Positions 17,673-29,371 of a stretch of DNA of 64,000 bases are shown one piece after another (positions within the stretch are counted from its first letter, which is position 1; each line of letters opens with the position of its first letter). Under the pieces are notes generated by a model. The model was given only the letters and a program-made list of their open reading frames with translations. It was not told the origin of the DNA and did no database searches. The position numbers and the translations under genes are program-made. This stretch comes from Bradyrhizobium sp. BTAi1. GTDB taxonomy: Bacteria > Pseudomonadota > Alphaproteobacteria > Rhizobiales > Xanthobacteraceae. The stretch covers positions 310,001-374,000 of the forward strand of contig NC_009485.1 in assembly GCF_000015165.1 (NCBI RefSeq), read 5' to 3'.

Positions 17673-19265
<1,593 letters not shown>

Positions 19266-19423
19266 GGCAAAGAGTCCTGTTGCAGGAGTTCAATTTGCCC
19301 AGGCGCACGGCGATCCACCCCGCGCTCCCCGATGGTGCTCCATCCAAAGTCGCCAGTCGCGCGAGAGCCGGGCTCATATCAGCTTTTGGCCGTCGCGACA
19401 ACGGGCAGTTCCCGACGCCGCGC

Positions 19424-21250
19424 TCACAGCGGCGGTTCAGGCTCCCGCCGCGCGTTGCGGCGGCCGTTGCTGTCGCTCGGCGAGGTCGACGAGCGCACGA
19501 AGCTCCAGCGGATCGAGGCCGCCTGCTGCGCGTCCTGGCGGATCACCAGCTGGGTGGTCCGGCGCGGGCCGTCATTGCCGGCGAGGAACACGCTGTCCTC
19601 GAGCTCGACCCGGTCTTCGAAGGTTTCGAACGTCCAGACCTCGCGATTGGGCAGCACCAGCATCGCGCCGCGGCCGTCGCTGAGCCGGCTCGCCTTGACC
19701 GCCGGGTGCAAGTGAAAGCGCAGTGCATAGTCGGAGCCGCCGCCGCGCAACCGGGCGCCCTGCGCCGGCGTCACCGTGTCCTCGCCGTCGAGCCGTGAGC
19801 CGTCCTCGGCCGCGACCAGGACGCGGCGATGGATCAGGCCGAACTTGGCGGCGTAGCCGTTGTGGGACGTCGACAGCACGGTGCCGTCCGGCACGACCTC
19901 GCGGAAATTCTCGACCCGCGTCGGCCCGGAGACGATCGGCGCGCCATGCAGCAGGCGCTTCATCGCGGACATCTCGACGAAGGTGCAGGACGAGGTGTTG
20001 TGATAGGTCAGCGTCGAATGCGCCACGGTGCTGCGGGCGAAGGTGCGCCAGTTCTCGCGACCGGTCGACGGCATGCCGCAATTGATCACGATGCGGCACG
20101 CGCCCGAGGAGAGTTCGAACGCGAGACAGCCGGCATGCGCCTCGTGGCTCAGATGCGGCGGCGGCGGCGGGCCGGTGTCGACGATGACCGTCATCCCGCC
20201 GGCATCGAGCCGCTGGAAGCCGGAATGCGGCATGCTCGCCATCGGCGTGCCATGCGTGTCGTCATAGGCGAGCAGCGTCGCCAGCAGGTCGGACGGCGTG
20301 CCGCCCATGCCGTTGAACAGCGCCATGTTGCCGTCGCCGTGACGGAAGAAGCGCAGCATCGGCATCATGCGATCGATCGCGTTGAGCAGCGCTGGCGGTG
20401 GCGCGATGTTGCGCGCGGCGAAGGTCTGGCGCAGCGGCAGCAGGTCGATGAGAAGTTCGATCAGGGCGCCGGGATTGCGCGAGACATGGCCGCCGTCGGG
20501 CAGGATCTGCCGCTGCAGTTCGTCGGACAATTTGCGGCTGGCGCTGCGGATGTGCTTCGCCTGATTGGCGAGGCACAGCGCCGCATAGCACAGCGCGATC
20601 AGCACCTGCAGCCGCGGTGCGCCGTCGGGAATGTCGATGGTCGAATAGCGCAGGAAGCGGATCTCGCGGGTGAGGCCGCGCAGATAGCGCCGGTAGAACT
20701 TGCCGTCGGAATCGGCCAGTACCAATGGCGCCTGCGACAGCAGCGAGATGACCCTGCGCGCCAGCACGTCGGCACGGCGGCTCAGCGGATGGCGGCCGAT
20801 CTGGTTGGTGATCCAGTCGTCGACCAGCGCCCGTGCATTGGCACGGGTGAGTGCGGTGTCGGCTGCGCGCAGATGTCGCAGCCACCCGAAACCGAGCAGC
20901 GCGACTTCCCAATCCTCCGAGGGCGGCTCCAGGTCGAAGATCGAACGGCCATGGCAGGTGACGATCTTGCCGGCGAAGACGAAGCGGCCGGCATAGATCT
21001 CGGCGGCCCGCGTGGCGTCCGACGTGCGCAGATCGTGCGGAGCAATGATCAGCCGATCGGCCCGCCCCGGCCATACGCCGGACAATGATACCGACACGCC
21101 GCTGACGTTGGAGATCAGGCTGCGCGCGAAGCGGCCCAAAACCAGCGTCGATATGCGTCTGCGTTGAGCGGCGGGCACGCCAAGCCTTGGATTTGAGAAG
21201 GGATTCCGGTTGCGACCCATAGTGGATCGCGACTGCCGCCGATACACCAT
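19424..21250 (-). CDS. Heparinase II/III family protein
   Basis: The 608-residue protein has an alpha-helical N-terminal half (a toroid-like region with WLRHLRAADTALTRANARALVDDWI and RYLRGLTREIRFLRYS) and a beta-rich C-terminal half characteristic of heparinase II/III polysaccharide lyases (HAGCLAFELSSGACRIVINCG, RSTVAHSTLTYHNTSS, GLIHRRVLVAAEDG, FHLHPAVKASRL). No signal peptide is evident. Metal-site and base residues cannot be assigned with confidence. The start is ambiguous: the codon at 21250 and the ATG at 21220 (MGRNRNPF) both lack a clear ribosome site. Gene order rsmB-heparinase-purH is common in alphaproteobacteria (from memory), but the biological substrate of this conserved protein is not known. 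Confidence 0.85.
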   Translation of the reverse strand: MVYRRQSRSTMGRNRNPFSNPRLGVPAAQRRRISTLVLGRFARSLISNVSGVSVSLSGVWPGRADRLIIAPHDLRTSDATRAAEIYAGRFVFAGKIVTCHGRSIFDLEPPSEDWEVALLGFGWLRHLRAADTALTRANARALVDDWITNQIGRHPLSRRADVLARRVISLLSQAPLVLADSDGKFYRRYLRGLTREIRFLRYSTIDIPDGAPRLQVLIALCYAALCLANQAKHIRSASRKLSDELQRQILPDGGHVSRNPGALIELLIDLLPLRQTFAARNIAPPPALLNAIDRMMPMLRFFRHGDGNMALFNGMGGTPSDLLATLLAYDDTHGTPMASMPHSGFQRLDAGGMTVIVDTGPPPPPHLSHEAHAGCLAFELSSGACRIVINCGMPSTGRENWRTFARSTVAHSTLTYHNTSSCTFVEMSAMKRLLHGAPIVSGPTRVENFREVVPDGTVLSTSHNGYAAKFGLIHRRVLVAAEDGSRLDGEDTVTPAQGARLRGGGSDYALRFHLHPAVKASRLSDGRGAMLVLPNREVWTFETFEDRVELEDSVFLAGNDGPRRTTQLVIRQDAQQAASIRWSFVRSSTSPSDSNGRRNARREPEPPL

Positions 21251-21380
21251 TTTTGGTCTCGGTGCAGCACCATCGCGGAGCCAAAATGTGGTGCGAAATC
21301 AGGATTTAACGACTAACGCAACGCGAAAGCCCTCAACCGCTACCGGCGCAGGCCGGTGCAACCCATGCACGATGGCACGC

Positions 21381-22733
21381 TCATGGCCGCCGCTCCAGCC
21401 TGGCCGCATAAAAACCGTCAAGGCCGCCGAGCCGCGGGTCCTGGTGGGGCAGGTGGCAGGGCAATGTCCGCAGATCGCCCGCTTCGGTAATGAGCTCGGC
21501 CAATCCCGCCACCTCGCTTGGCGTGATCGGGACTCGGCGCAACTCGGTCGTATCGGCCAGCGCGCTCTCGACGACCTGCTCGCCCTCCTCGGGCTCGAGC
21601 GAGCAGGTGCAGTAGACCAGCATCCCACCGGGTTTGAGCAGGCTGGCGGCCCTGGTCAGCAGCCGGCGCTGCACGCTCGACAGCGCGGCGATGTCGGCCT
21701 CGCTCCGCAGCCAGCCCACGTCGGGATGGCGGCGAATGGTCCCGGTCGATGTGCAGGGCGCGTCGACCAGGATGCCGTCGAAGCCGCCTGTCGCTGCGGG
21801 CTGCCATTCGGCGGCGTCGGCCACCGCTGTCTCGGCCGTGAGCTGCAGCCGCGTCATGTTGTCCTTCAGCCGCGCCATGCGCGCGGGTGAACGGTCCACC
21901 GCCGTGACATGCGCTCCGCCATGGGCGAGCTGCGCGGTCTTGCCACCGGGCGCGGCGCAAAGATCCGCCATGGTTTTGCCGGCGACGTCGCCGAACAGCC
22001 GGGCGGGCAGCGCGGCCGCGGCGTCCTGCACCCACCATTGTCCCTCGGCGAAGCCGGGCAGCACCGTCACCGAGCCATGCAGCAAGGTCCGGACGGTCTC
22101 GGTCGGCAGCACCTCACCATGGAGTCGCGCGGCCCATTGCGCCGCGTCCGACTTGACGGTCAGGTCCAACGACGGCTCCTGGCCGAGTGCGGCGGCAATG
22201 TTCTTCGCGGTCGCCTCGCCATAATGCGCGATCCAGCGCGTGAGCAGCCATGGCGCGATGTCGAGCGGCTGGCCCTGGACATCATCGAGCAGCCCGGCGC
22301 CCTCGCGCGCGCAGCGACGCAGCACGGCGTTGACGAGCCCGGCATATTTGGCAGCGCGACGGTCGGCCTGCACCAGCCGCACCGACAGGTCGACGGCGGC
22401 ATGGTCAGGAACATCCATCCACAGGATCTGGGCCGCGCCGATCAGAAGCGCACTCTGTGCCCGCGGCGCGTCGGTCGGAACGCCGCGATCGAGCAGGCGC
22501 GAGAGCACATGGCCGAGCGTACCGAGCCGCCGCAGGGTGGTCGCCACCAGCCGGCGCATCAGCGCGCGGTCGCGATCGGCAAGCTGCTTCAGTCCCGGAT
22601 GCGCGCCGGTGCCGTCGAGCTGGTCATCGAGCGTCCGATGCTTATGCAGCACGCCGTCGACGACGTCGGCGGCGATTCGCCGGGCGGCGAGACCAGGGAC
22701 TTCGGAAGAGGTCGCAAAACGCGGCGGGGGCAT
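21381..22733 (-). CDS. rsmB: rRNA cytosine-C5 methyltransferase, RsmB/NOP family
   Basis: The 450-residue product has an N-terminal NusB-like RNA-binding domain (about 15-160, with LADRDRALMRRLV and KYAGLVNAVLRR). The Rossmann methyltransferase domain has the SAM loop LCAAPGGKTAQLA (258-270), motif IV VDAPCTSTGTIRRHPD with Cys327, and motif VI YCTCSLEPEEGE with Cys377, the nucleophile and releasing cysteines of the m5C enzymes. By family it methylates C967 of 16S rRNA. It is divergent from the DUF1674 gene and upstream of the heparinase gene on the same strand. Confidence 0.92.
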   Translation of the reverse strand: MPPPRFATSSEVPGLAARRIAADVVDGVLHKHRTLDDQLDGTGAHPGLKQLADRDRALMRRLVATTLRRLGTLGHVLSRLLDRGVPTDAPRAQSALLIGAAQILWMDVPDHAAVDLSVRLVQADRRAAKYAGLVNAVLRRCAREGAGLLDDVQGQPLDIAPWLLTRWIAHYGEATAKNIAAALGQEPSLDLTVKSDAAQWAARLHGEVLPTETVRTLLHGSVTVLPGFAEGQWWVQDAAAALPARLFGDVAGKTMADLCAAPGGKTAQLAHGGAHVTAVDRSPARMARLKDNMTRLQLTAETAVADAAEWQPAATGGFDGILVDAPCTSTGTIRRHPDVGWLRSEADIAALSSVQRRLLTRAASLLKPGGMLVYCTCSLEPEEGEQVVESALADTTELRRVPITPSEVAGLAELITEAGDLRTLPCHLPHQDPRLGGLDGFYAARLERRP

Positions 22734-22929
22734 GCCTGGAGATTACTCGCGAAAAGAAGAAAGGCAGTTCCGCGACGATCCGGTGCATGCCATCAGCTTG
22801 CGGGACCTCTGCCACGGGAATATGCCAAATGTAAGAATCGGCTCTGCTTTTTTTAGACCTGTTTCATCGGCCGTGGGCACACGATCTGATGAGGTCGGGA
22901 ATGATCCGGTTTAACGGTGGAATGGTAGG

Positions 22930-23160
22930 ATGAGCAACGAGCCCCCGCGCAAACCCGCATTGTCCGTGGTCGCGAGCCACGACGCGCCGAAAAAGCCGCT
23001 GACGCCGGCCGCGCAGCGCGCGCTGGCCGAGGCCGAGGAGCGGCGTCGCCGCGCAGCGGAGGAGGCGATGCCCAGGCCCAAGGAATTGCAGGGGCCGAAG
23101 GGGCCGGAACCGACCCGCTACGGCGACTGGGAAAACAAGGGCATCATCTCGGATTTCTGA
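22930..23160 (+). CDS. DUF1674 / SDHAF4-like small protein
   Basis: The 76-residue protein is rich in Ala, Glu and Arg in a helical centre (residues 25-46). It ends with the conserved signature GPEPTRYGDWENKGIISDF, matching the DUF1674 family to which the mitochondrial succinate dehydrogenase assembly factor SDHAF4 belongs. In that family the C-terminal GPEPTRYGDW segment is the invariant part. In bacteria a role in loading or protecting the flavoprotein subunit of succinate dehydrogenase is plausible but inferred. No sdh genes are in the window. Confidence 0.88.
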   Translation: MSNEPPRKPALSVVASHDAPKKPLTPAAQRALAEAEERRRRAAEEAMPRPKELQGPKGPEPTRYGDWENKGIISDF

Positions 23161-23187
23161 CGTGAGCCGCCCGCTGCGGTTCTTCGG

Positions 23188-25083
23188 TCAGAAATAGTGC
23201 TGCTCACGGAGATAGCTCACGATCAGGTCGGCCGCGTCCGATGCCGACAGGGTCGCGCCGTCGATCGCGATCTCCGGCCGGTCGGGCGCTTCGTAGGGCT
23301 GGTCGATCCCGGTGAAATTCGACAGCTCGCCTGCGCGTGCGCGCTTATACAGACCCTTGGGATCGCGCGCCTCGCAGGTGGCGAGCGGGGTGGCCACGTG
23401 GACCTCGATGAACTCGCCATCGGCGAAACGCCGGCGCGCGGCGTCACGATCGGCGCGAAACGGCGAGATCAGGGACACCAGGGTGATCAGGCCGGCATCG
23501 ACGAACAGCGCCGCGATCTCGCTGACCCGTCGAATGTTCTCGACCCGTGCTTCCGGCGCGAAGCCGAGATCCTGGTTGATGCCGTGACGGAGATTGTCGC
23601 CGTCGAGCAGTGCGCTGTGACGGCCGAGCTCACACAGCCTTCGGTCGACCAAGTTGGCGATGGTCGATTTGCCGGCACCGCTCAGTCCGGTGAACCACAG
23701 CACGCAGGGCTTCTGCTGCTTCAGCCCGGCGCGCACCGACTTATCGATATCGAGTGTGTGCCAGCGGACATCGGTCGCGTGCCGCAGCGGCGCATCGATC
23801 AAGCCCGCTGCCACCGTTCGCCGGTTCACCGGATCGATCAGGATGAAGCTGCCGAGCTCGCGGCTGTCGCGATAGGCATCGCAGACCAGGGGCCGATCGA
23901 GCGTCAGATCGGCGTAGCCGATCTCGTTGGCCTCCAGCGTCTGCGCGCTCTCCTGCGCCATCGAATCGATGCAGACGCGATGCTTCAACGCCGAGATCAC
24001 GGCGCCGGTCGACGAGGTTCCGGATTTGAGCAGGTAGCGGCGACCGGCCTGCATGGCGGCATCGTCGAGCCAGATCAGATGGGACGCGATCCGATCTGCC
24101 ACGATCGGCGGTGCGCCCGATGCGAGCACGTCGCCGCGGCTTGCATCGACCTCGTCGGCAAGCAGCAGGGTCACGGACTCTCCCGCCACCGCCTGTTGCA
24201 GCCGGCCATCGGCGGTGACGATGCCGGAGATGCGGCTCCGGCGTCCGGACGGGTGCACCACCACGGCGTCGCCGCACCGGACGGTGCCGCTGACGACACG
24301 GCCGCTATAGCCCCGGAAGTCCGCGTTTGGCCGATTGACCCATTGCACCGGGAAGCGGAACGGCCGGTCATCGATGCCGTCGGTGACGTCGATGGATTCG
24401 AGATGCGCCATCACGCTTGGTCCTGCATACCAAGGCATGCGCGGACTGGCGCGGAAGATGTTGTCGCCGTCGCGAGCTGCCACCGGGATGCACTGTACGT
24501 CGGCGATGCCGAGCCGCTTCGCCATGCTCCGGAAATCAGCCGATATTGCCATGAAGCGGTCGGCGTCGAAGCCGATCAGGTCCATCTTGTTGACCGCCAG
24601 CACGACGTGACGCACGCCGAGCAGCGCGAGGATGTGGGTATGCCGTCGGGTCTGGCTGATAACGCCCTTGCGGGCATCGATCAGCACCACGGCAAGGTCC
24701 GCATGCGAGGCGCCTGTGGCCATGTTGCGGGTGTACTGGACGTGGCCCGGCGTGTCGGCGATGACGAAGCGGCGGCGCTGTGTCGCGAAGAAGCGATAGG
24801 CGACGTCGATCGTGATGCCCTGCTCGCGCTCGGCCTGCAGCCCGTCCACCAGCAGCGCGAAATCGAGCGCCGGACCAGCCGTGCCCGCGAGTTTGCTGTC
24901 CGAGGCGAGCGCGTCGAGCTGATCGTCGAGCAGCATCTTCGAATCATACAACAGGCGCCCGACCAGCGTGCTCTTGCCGTCGTCGACGCTGCCGCAGGTG
25001 ACCAGGTGCAGCGTCGGCCGGTCGTCGGTGGATATTGTGGCGGACTCGCGCGTCCGTCCCAGAACTGGTTCGTGAACGGCCAT
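23188..25083 (-). CDS. cysNC: Fused sulfate adenylyltransferase subunit 1 / adenylylsulfate kinase
   Basis: The 631-residue protein is a fusion of CysN GTPase (about 1-435) and CysC APS kinase (about 440-631), the NodQ-type architecture. The GTPase has GSVDDGKSTLVGRLLYD (P-loop), DTPGHVQYTRNMATGASHADLAVVLIDARKG (G3) and AVNKMDL (G4). The kinase has WFTGLSGAGKSTIANLVDRRL (P-loop), DGDNLRHGINQDLGF, and the lid FADGEFIEVHVATPL. With CysD it makes APS from sulfate and ATP, and the kinase then makes PAPS. Its ATG overlaps the cysD stop (TGATG), so translation is coupled. Having APS kinase and a sulfotransferase in one operon points to sulfation of a product, though assimilation is not excluded. 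Confidence 0.96.
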   Translation of the reverse strand: MAVHEPVLGRTRESATISTDDRPTLHLVTCGSVDDGKSTLVGRLLYDSKMLLDDQLDALASDSKLAGTAGPALDFALLVDGLQAEREQGITIDVAYRFFATQRRRFVIADTPGHVQYTRNMATGASHADLAVVLIDARKGVISQTRRHTHILALLGVRHVVLAVNKMDLIGFDADRFMAISADFRSMAKRLGIADVQCIPVAARDGDNIFRASPRMPWYAGPSVMAHLESIDVTDGIDDRPFRFPVQWVNRPNADFRGYSGRVVSGTVRCGDAVVVHPSGRRSRISGIVTADGRLQQAVAGESVTLLLADEVDASRGDVLASGAPPIVADRIASHLIWLDDAAMQAGRRYLLKSGTSSTGAVISALKHRVCIDSMAQESAQTLEANEIGYADLTLDRPLVCDAYRDSRELGSFILIDPVNRRTVAAGLIDAPLRHATDVRWHTLDIDKSVRAGLKQQKPCVLWFTGLSGAGKSTIANLVDRRLCELGRHSALLDGDNLRHGINQDLGFAPEARVENIRRVSEIAALFVDAGLITLVSLISPFRADRDAARRRFADGEFIEVHVATPLATCEARDPKGLYKRARAGELSNFTGIDQPYEAPDRPEIAIDGATLSASDAADLIVSYLREQHYF

Positions 25084-26051
25084 CAGAAATAGCCCTCCAC
25101 CTTCTTTCGCTCCATCGAGGCGGCGCTGTCGCGATCGATCACGCGGCCCTGCCGCTCCGATGTCCGCGACGTCCTCATCTCGCGGATGATGGCGGCAAGG
25201 TCAGAGGCCGTCGATGGCGTTGCGCCGGTCAGCGGATAGCAGCCGAGCGTCCGGAATCGGATTGATCGCCATTGCGGCGTCTCCCCCGGCCGCAGCGGCA
25301 TACGCTCGTCGTCGACCATGATGAGCGCGCCGTCGCGCTCGACCACCGGGCGTCGTGCGGCGAAATACAGCGGCACGATCGGGATGCGTTCGAGCTGGAT
25401 GTAGTCCCAGACGTCGAGCTCGGTCCAGTTCGACAGCGGAAACACCCGCATGCTTTCGCCCGGCGCCAGCATGGTGTTGTACAGATGCCAGAGCTCCGGA
25501 CGCTGGTTCTTGGGATCCCAGCGATGCGTGGCGCTGCGATGGGAAAAGATGCGCTCCTTGGCGCGTGATTTCTCCTCGTCGCGCCGCGCCCCGCCGATCG
25601 CCGCGTCGAAGCCATGCGCATCGAGCGCCTGGCGCAGCGCCTGGGTCTTCATCACGTCCGTGTAGAGCGCCGAGCCATGGGTGAAGGGACTGATCTTCTG
25701 CGCCAGCCCCTCCGGATTGACGTGGACGAGGAGCTCGAGTCCGAGCTCCCGTGCCCGCTGGTCCCGGAATGCGATCATGTCACGAAACTTCCAGGTCGTG
25801 TCGATGTGCAGCAGCGGGAATGGCGGCTTGGCCGGATGAAACGCCTTCATGGCCAGATGCAGCAGGACCGAGGAATCCTTGCCGATCGAATACAGCATGA
25901 CCGGCTTGCGAAACTCGGCTGCGACCTCGCGCAGGATGGCGATGCTCTCGGCCTCCAATTGGTGCAGATGGTTGAGCGCCGCTGGCCGCGGCTCAGCAGC
26001 CGCCGGCCAGCGCGTGGTTGCGATCTCGGTCGCGTGACGCAGTGAACTCAT
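25083..26051 (-). CDS. cysD: Sulfate adenylyltransferase subunit 2
   Basis: The 322-residue protein belongs to the PP-loop ATP pyrophosphatases, with [18 protein letters not shown] (SxGKDS loop, near residues 54-72), then [33 protein letters not shown] and [15 protein letters not shown]. It forms the ATP sulfurylase with CysN, joining sulfate to AMP at the cost of GTP hydrolysis. The start overlaps the end of the upstream sulfotransferase gene (ATGA) and its stop overlaps the start of cysNC, so the three genes are translated as a coupled set. Length is close to the usual 300-320. Confidence 0.97.
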   Translation of the reverse strand: MSSLRHATEIATTRWPAAAEPRPAALNHLHQLEAESIAILREVAAEFRKPVMLYSIGKDSSVLLHLAMKAFHPAKPPFPLLHIDTTWKFRDMIAFRDQRARELGLELLVHVNPEGLAQKISPFTHGSALYTDVMKTQALRQALDAHGFDAAIGGARRDEEKSRAKERIFSHRSATHRWDPKNQRPELWHLYNTMLAPGESMRVFPLSNWTELDVWDYIQLERIPIVPLYFAARRPVVERDGALIMVDDERMPLRPGETPQWRSIRFRTLGCYPLTGATPSTASDLAAIIREMRTSRTSERQGRVIDRDSAASMERKKVEGYF

Positions 26052-27067
26052 GCCGCCACTCCCGCGCGCTCGCCGAACAGGCGCGCCGCCGTCGACGCAT
26101 TCAGGTCGAGGTCACGAACGCAGGCCGCGACCGAATTGCGATAGACGTCGTTGACGCCGCAGCGCTCCAGGACGGCGAGCTGATGGTCGCTGAGCGAGCT
26201 TGTCGCCCGGAATTGGTAGCGATAGGCGCTGTCGGAGGTGTGGAGATTGGGCACCTTGTAGATGGTCGCCTCGGCGGGAAAGATCACCCTCGCATTGGTC
26301 CCCTGCGCATGCCCCGGCTCCTGCCAGGAGGTCACGGCTTTCTCCGCGAAGATGCCGGACAGGCCGAGGCGGTCGAACAGCACCCGGATCGAGGAAAGCG
26401 GCTCCTTGCTGACCTCGTAGACATAATGGGTGACAGGAATGCCGTGCTGCCTGGCGTAGCTTGCGACCCGGGCGGCACTGAGCGCGGCGATGACGTAATG
26501 CGCCAGGAGCGTGCTGTGCGACGCTCGCGAGATCAGCTTGTCCAGCCAGGAAGCGAGCGCGCTCGCCGGCTCGCGGTCGAGTGCGATGAGATGCAGCCGC
26601 GACGGCGGGTAACCGGCCTCGATCAGCAGCTGCAGCGGATTGAACAGGCTCTCCGCGAGGACGTAGGGGCCGATCGTCTCCTTGCTGAACAGGTTCGGCT
26701 CGCCGGTGGCGGATGGAATGACCCAGGGCGTCAGCGGCCGGCCGACCATCGCATCGCGCAGCATGGCCTTCAACGGCTGATAATAAGACGGCATTCCGGT
26801 CATGCCGAACAGGTTGCTCAGCGCGGTCGATCCGACGCGCGCCTTGCCGCATGCGAAATAGAGCATCGGGAAATCCTGCGCCGCGCGATCACGAAAATTG
26901 TCAGCCAGGCAATCCGTCACCTCGCGCATCAAGGTCGCGAGCGCGACCGTCCGGCTCTGGAATGCGCCGACGGGCGACAGCGGCATCGTGTCAAGCGATG
27001 GGTGTTCGGCCCTGATCAGCGCGGCCATTTGGGCAATGGAGTCAGCCGATGTCACATCGAGAATCAT
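26048..27067 (-). CDS. Sulfotransferase-family protein, first gene of a PAPS-forming operon
   Basis: The 339-residue protein carries [17 protein letters not shown] (71-87), a variant of the 5'-phosphosulfate-binding loop of PAPS-dependent sulfotransferases. Downstream, [20 protein letters not shown] and [20 protein letters not shown] fit the 3'-phosphate-binding and later helices of that fold. No signal peptide or membrane span is seen, so it should act in the cytoplasm where PAPS is made. AGGGAG lies seven bases before the ATG. It precedes and overlaps cysD, followed by cysNC, so donor and transferase are co-produced. The acceptor (lipid, polysaccharide, small molecule) is unknown; nodP-nodQ-nodH of Nod-factor sulfation is the closest known parallel in logic. 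Confidence 0.8.
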   Translation of the reverse strand: MILDVTSADSIAQMAALIRAEHPSLDTMPLSPVGAFQSRTVALATLMREVTDCLADNFRDRAAQDFPMLYFACGKARVGSTALSNLFGMTGMPSYYQPLKAMLRDAMVGRPLTPWVIPSATGEPNLFSKETIGPYVLAESLFNPLQLLIEAGYPPSRLHLIALDREPASALASWLDKLISRASHSTLLAHYVIAALSAARVASYARQHGIPVTHYVYEVSKEPLSSIRVLFDRLGLSGIFAEKAVTSWQEPGHAQGTNARVIFPAEATIYKVPNLHTSDSAYRYQFRATSSLSDHQLAVLERCGVNDVYRNSVAACVRDLDLNASTAARLFGERAGVAA

Positions 27068-27108
27068 GTGTTCGCTCCCTTATGAGTTTAAAAAAATCTT
27101 TAAGTTCG

Positions 27109-27136
27109 AAAAAATCCGGCCCGCGTGTCGGCGGGC
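27109..27136 (-). terminator. Intrinsic terminator after the chemoreceptor gene
   Basis: On the minus strand GCCCGC, a 6-base loop and GCGGGC are followed by CGGA and six T (complement of 27109-27114). It separates the chemoreceptor transcript from the sulfotransferase operon. Confidence 0.7.
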
Positions 27137-27173
27137 GACGGCACGGCCGTGGCGCGCGGCAGTGCCGAATGGG

Positions 27174-29204
27174 TCACGCCGCGCGCACGGTCTCTAGAAA
27201 TCTCTCCACCTCCGTCTTGAGATTGCTGCTCTGGGATGTGAGCGAGCGCGCCGAGTCCAGCACCTGGCCGGATGCGTTGCCGGTCGCGCTGGCGCCGCGG
27301 TTCACTTCCGTGATCCGCTCCGCGACCTCCGCGGTCCCCTTGGCTGCCTCGCCGACATTGCGCGCGATCTCGCGGGTGGCAGCGCCTTGCTGCTCGACCG
27401 TGGCGGCGATCGTCGCGGCGATGTCGGAAATCTGCGTGATGGTTGCGCCGATTTCCTTGATCGCAGCGACCGATTCCTGCGTCGCCGCCTGCATTCCGGC
27501 GATCTGGGTGCCGATGTCCTCGGTGGCTTTTGCGGTCTGGGCCGCAAGCGCCTTGACCTCGCTGGCCACGACGGCAAATCCGCGTCCGGATTCACCGGCG
27601 CGAGCGGCTTCGATCGTGGCGTTCAGGGCCAGCAGGTTGGTCTGTTCGGCGATCGCGGTGATCAGCTTGACGACGTCGCCGATGCGGCCCGCGGCGGCCT
27701 GCAGTTCGTTGATGCGGGCGTCGGTGCGTTCCGCCTGCTTGACCGCTTCGTTGGCGATGCGGCTGGAATCGTGAACCTGGCGGCTGATCTCGGTGACGGA
27801 GGCGCTCATCTCCTCCGTCGCCGAGGCCACCGCGCCAACATTGGTCGAGGCTTCCTCCGAGGCTGCGGCCACCATGCTGGACAGGACCTGCGTCTGGTTG
27901 GCGGTGCCGGACAGCGTGCCTGCGGCCCCCTCCAACTGATGCGCCGCTGACGAGACGGTGGTGACGATGCCGCCGACGGCGGCCTGGAACGCGTCGGCGA
28001 GCTTGATCATCTCCGCCTTGCGCTGCTGCGCGGCGATCTTGTCCTGGTTCTTCTGGGCGAGCTCCATCTGCTCGATGCGAATCAGGTTGTCCCTGAAGGT
28101 GCTGGCCGCGCGCGCGTTGTCGCCGACCTCGTCGCCGCGCTCGGTGTAGGGAATCGTCACCGATTTGTTGCCGCCGGCGAGCTCGAGCAGCACCTCGCCG
28201 ACCCGCCGGATCGGACGCGCGATGCTCAGCGAGGAGAAGACCGCGGAGCCAATCAGCACCAGCACGACCAGCGCGCCGACGATCAGCGCGACAGTGCCGA
28301 CCCGCTCCAGCTCTGCGACCAGCTGATTCTGGCGCAGCGCCATCATTTCGGAGCCCATGGTGGCGGCTTCGCCGATCCGCTTCGCGATCTCCTTCGAGGT
28401 TGTCGCGACATTGTCGTTGAAGACGCGCTTGCTGACCTCATCGGCCCTGAAATAATCCAGCGCGGCCGTCTTGAACGAGGTCGCGATGGCGATCAGTTCG
28501 TCGATTCCCGCTTGCAGGTCCTTCTCGGTCGCAAGGCTGCGTGCCTTCTGCAGGGCTGCGACCAGCCGGTCGACGCTCGCGGTTGCGACATCCCGCTGCT
28601 TCACATCGCCGGTCTTGGCGAAATGCCAGCTTGCCGCGCGGACGGCCGCCAGCGCCGCGTCGGCGGCTCGCAACTCGGCCTCGAGGCTGAAATGATTGGG
28701 GGAAGCGGCGAGGCTGGGGTTGGTCAGGAGTTTGGGAAAGCTTCGTTCCCAGGCCTCAGACGCCTGGCCGCGGGCTGCGACCTTGGCGAGCACATCGGCT
28801 TGCGCCTTGGCATAGTCGGTCCCGGCGGCCGCCGCTTTGTCGATCAGCGTGCGGATCTCGCCATACATCTCCCGCGCCACCGCACGGGTTGCGCGCTGGC
28901 GTGCGGCGTCAACTTCCTTGGCTGCGGCGGCGAGATGGTCCTGCAGCGCCTGCAGGCTGGCCTGCAGGCGATCCGGGGCGGCCACGCTGCCGATGTCCTG
29001 CGCGCTGATCTGCGCCCGCAGCATCGCCGCTTCTGCGGCCTGGGCGTTGGCCCGGTTGGCCGTGTTGATCACGACCAGTTTGCTGGACTGTTCGATCGAC
29101 TGGTTGCCGATGATCTGGTTGGCCAACATGCCGGCCACCAGAACCACCCCGATCCCGGCCGTAATCCCGAGTTTCGTCCCTATCTTGAAATTGAACCGAA
29201 ACAT
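27174..29204 (-). CDS. Methyl-accepting chemotaxis protein
   Basis: The 676-residue receptor starts with a membrane span ([21 protein letters not shown]), then a helical periplasmic sensor of about 280 residues, a second span ([19 protein letters not shown]), a HAMP domain ([20 protein letters not shown]...) and the cytoplasmic signalling domain, with the hairpin tip [30 protein letters not shown]. The sensor resembles helical-bundle ligand domains. No cytoplasmic C-terminal CheR-binding pentapeptide is visible. The start at 29204 is chosen because GGGGAG lies seven bases upstream; an earlier in-frame start has none. The ribosome site is inside a predicted hairpin. Ligand unknown. No che genes nearby, so it is an orphan receptor. 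Confidence 0.93.
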   Translation of the reverse strand: MFRFNFKIGTKLGITAGIGVVLVAGMLANQIIGNQSIEQSSKLVVINTANRANAQAAEAAMLRAQISAQDIGSVAAPDRLQASLQALQDHLAAAAKEVDAARQRATRAVAREMYGEIRTLIDKAAAAGTDYAKAQADVLAKVAARGQASEAWERSFPKLLTNPSLAASPNHFSLEAELRAADAALAAVRAASWHFAKTGDVKQRDVATASVDRLVAALQKARSLATEKDLQAGIDELIAIATSFKTAALDYFRADEVSKRVFNDNVATTSKEIAKRIGEAATMGSEMMALRQNQLVAELERVGTVALIVGALVVLVLIGSAVFSSLSIARPIRRVGEVLLELAGGNKSVTIPYTERGDEVGDNARAASTFRDNLIRIEQMELAQKNQDKIAAQQRKAEMIKLADAFQAAVGGIVTTVSSAAHQLEGAAGTLSGTANQTQVLSSMVAAASEEASTNVGAVASATEEMSASVTEISRQVHDSSRIANEAVKQAERTDARINELQAAAGRIGDVVKLITAIAEQTNLLALNATIEAARAGESGRGFAVVASEVKALAAQTAKATEDIGTQIAGMQAATQESVAAIKEIGATITQISDIAATIAATVEQQGAATREIARNVGEAAKGTAEVAERITEVNRGASATGNASGQVLDSARSLTSQSSNLKTEVERFLETVRAA

Positions 29205-29207
29205 GCA

Positions 29208-29239
29208 CCAACTCCCCAAAGTTGTAATTGGGTAGTTGG
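29208..29239 (-). promoter_or_regulatory. Hairpin that would sequester the chemoreceptor ribosome binding site
   Basis: In the transcript CCAACTACCC, a 12-base AU-rich loop, and GGGGAGTTGG form a 10-bp stem with one A-G mismatch. The right arm contains the GGGGAG ribosome site of the gene starting at 29204. Melting the stem would be needed for efficient initiation. Seen directly in sequence; regulation is inferred. Confidence 0.5.
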
Positions 29240-29371
29240 CGCAACCAAGATAAACAAGATATAAATCCTCCACCCCGTACAACTACAGGTGAAAAGTTCC
29301 ACGGATATGTCGTTAACGGAGAGTTCGTTCTGTGGGGGCTTCGGCTGCGATAGCTTCAGCCGGACCGCGCT

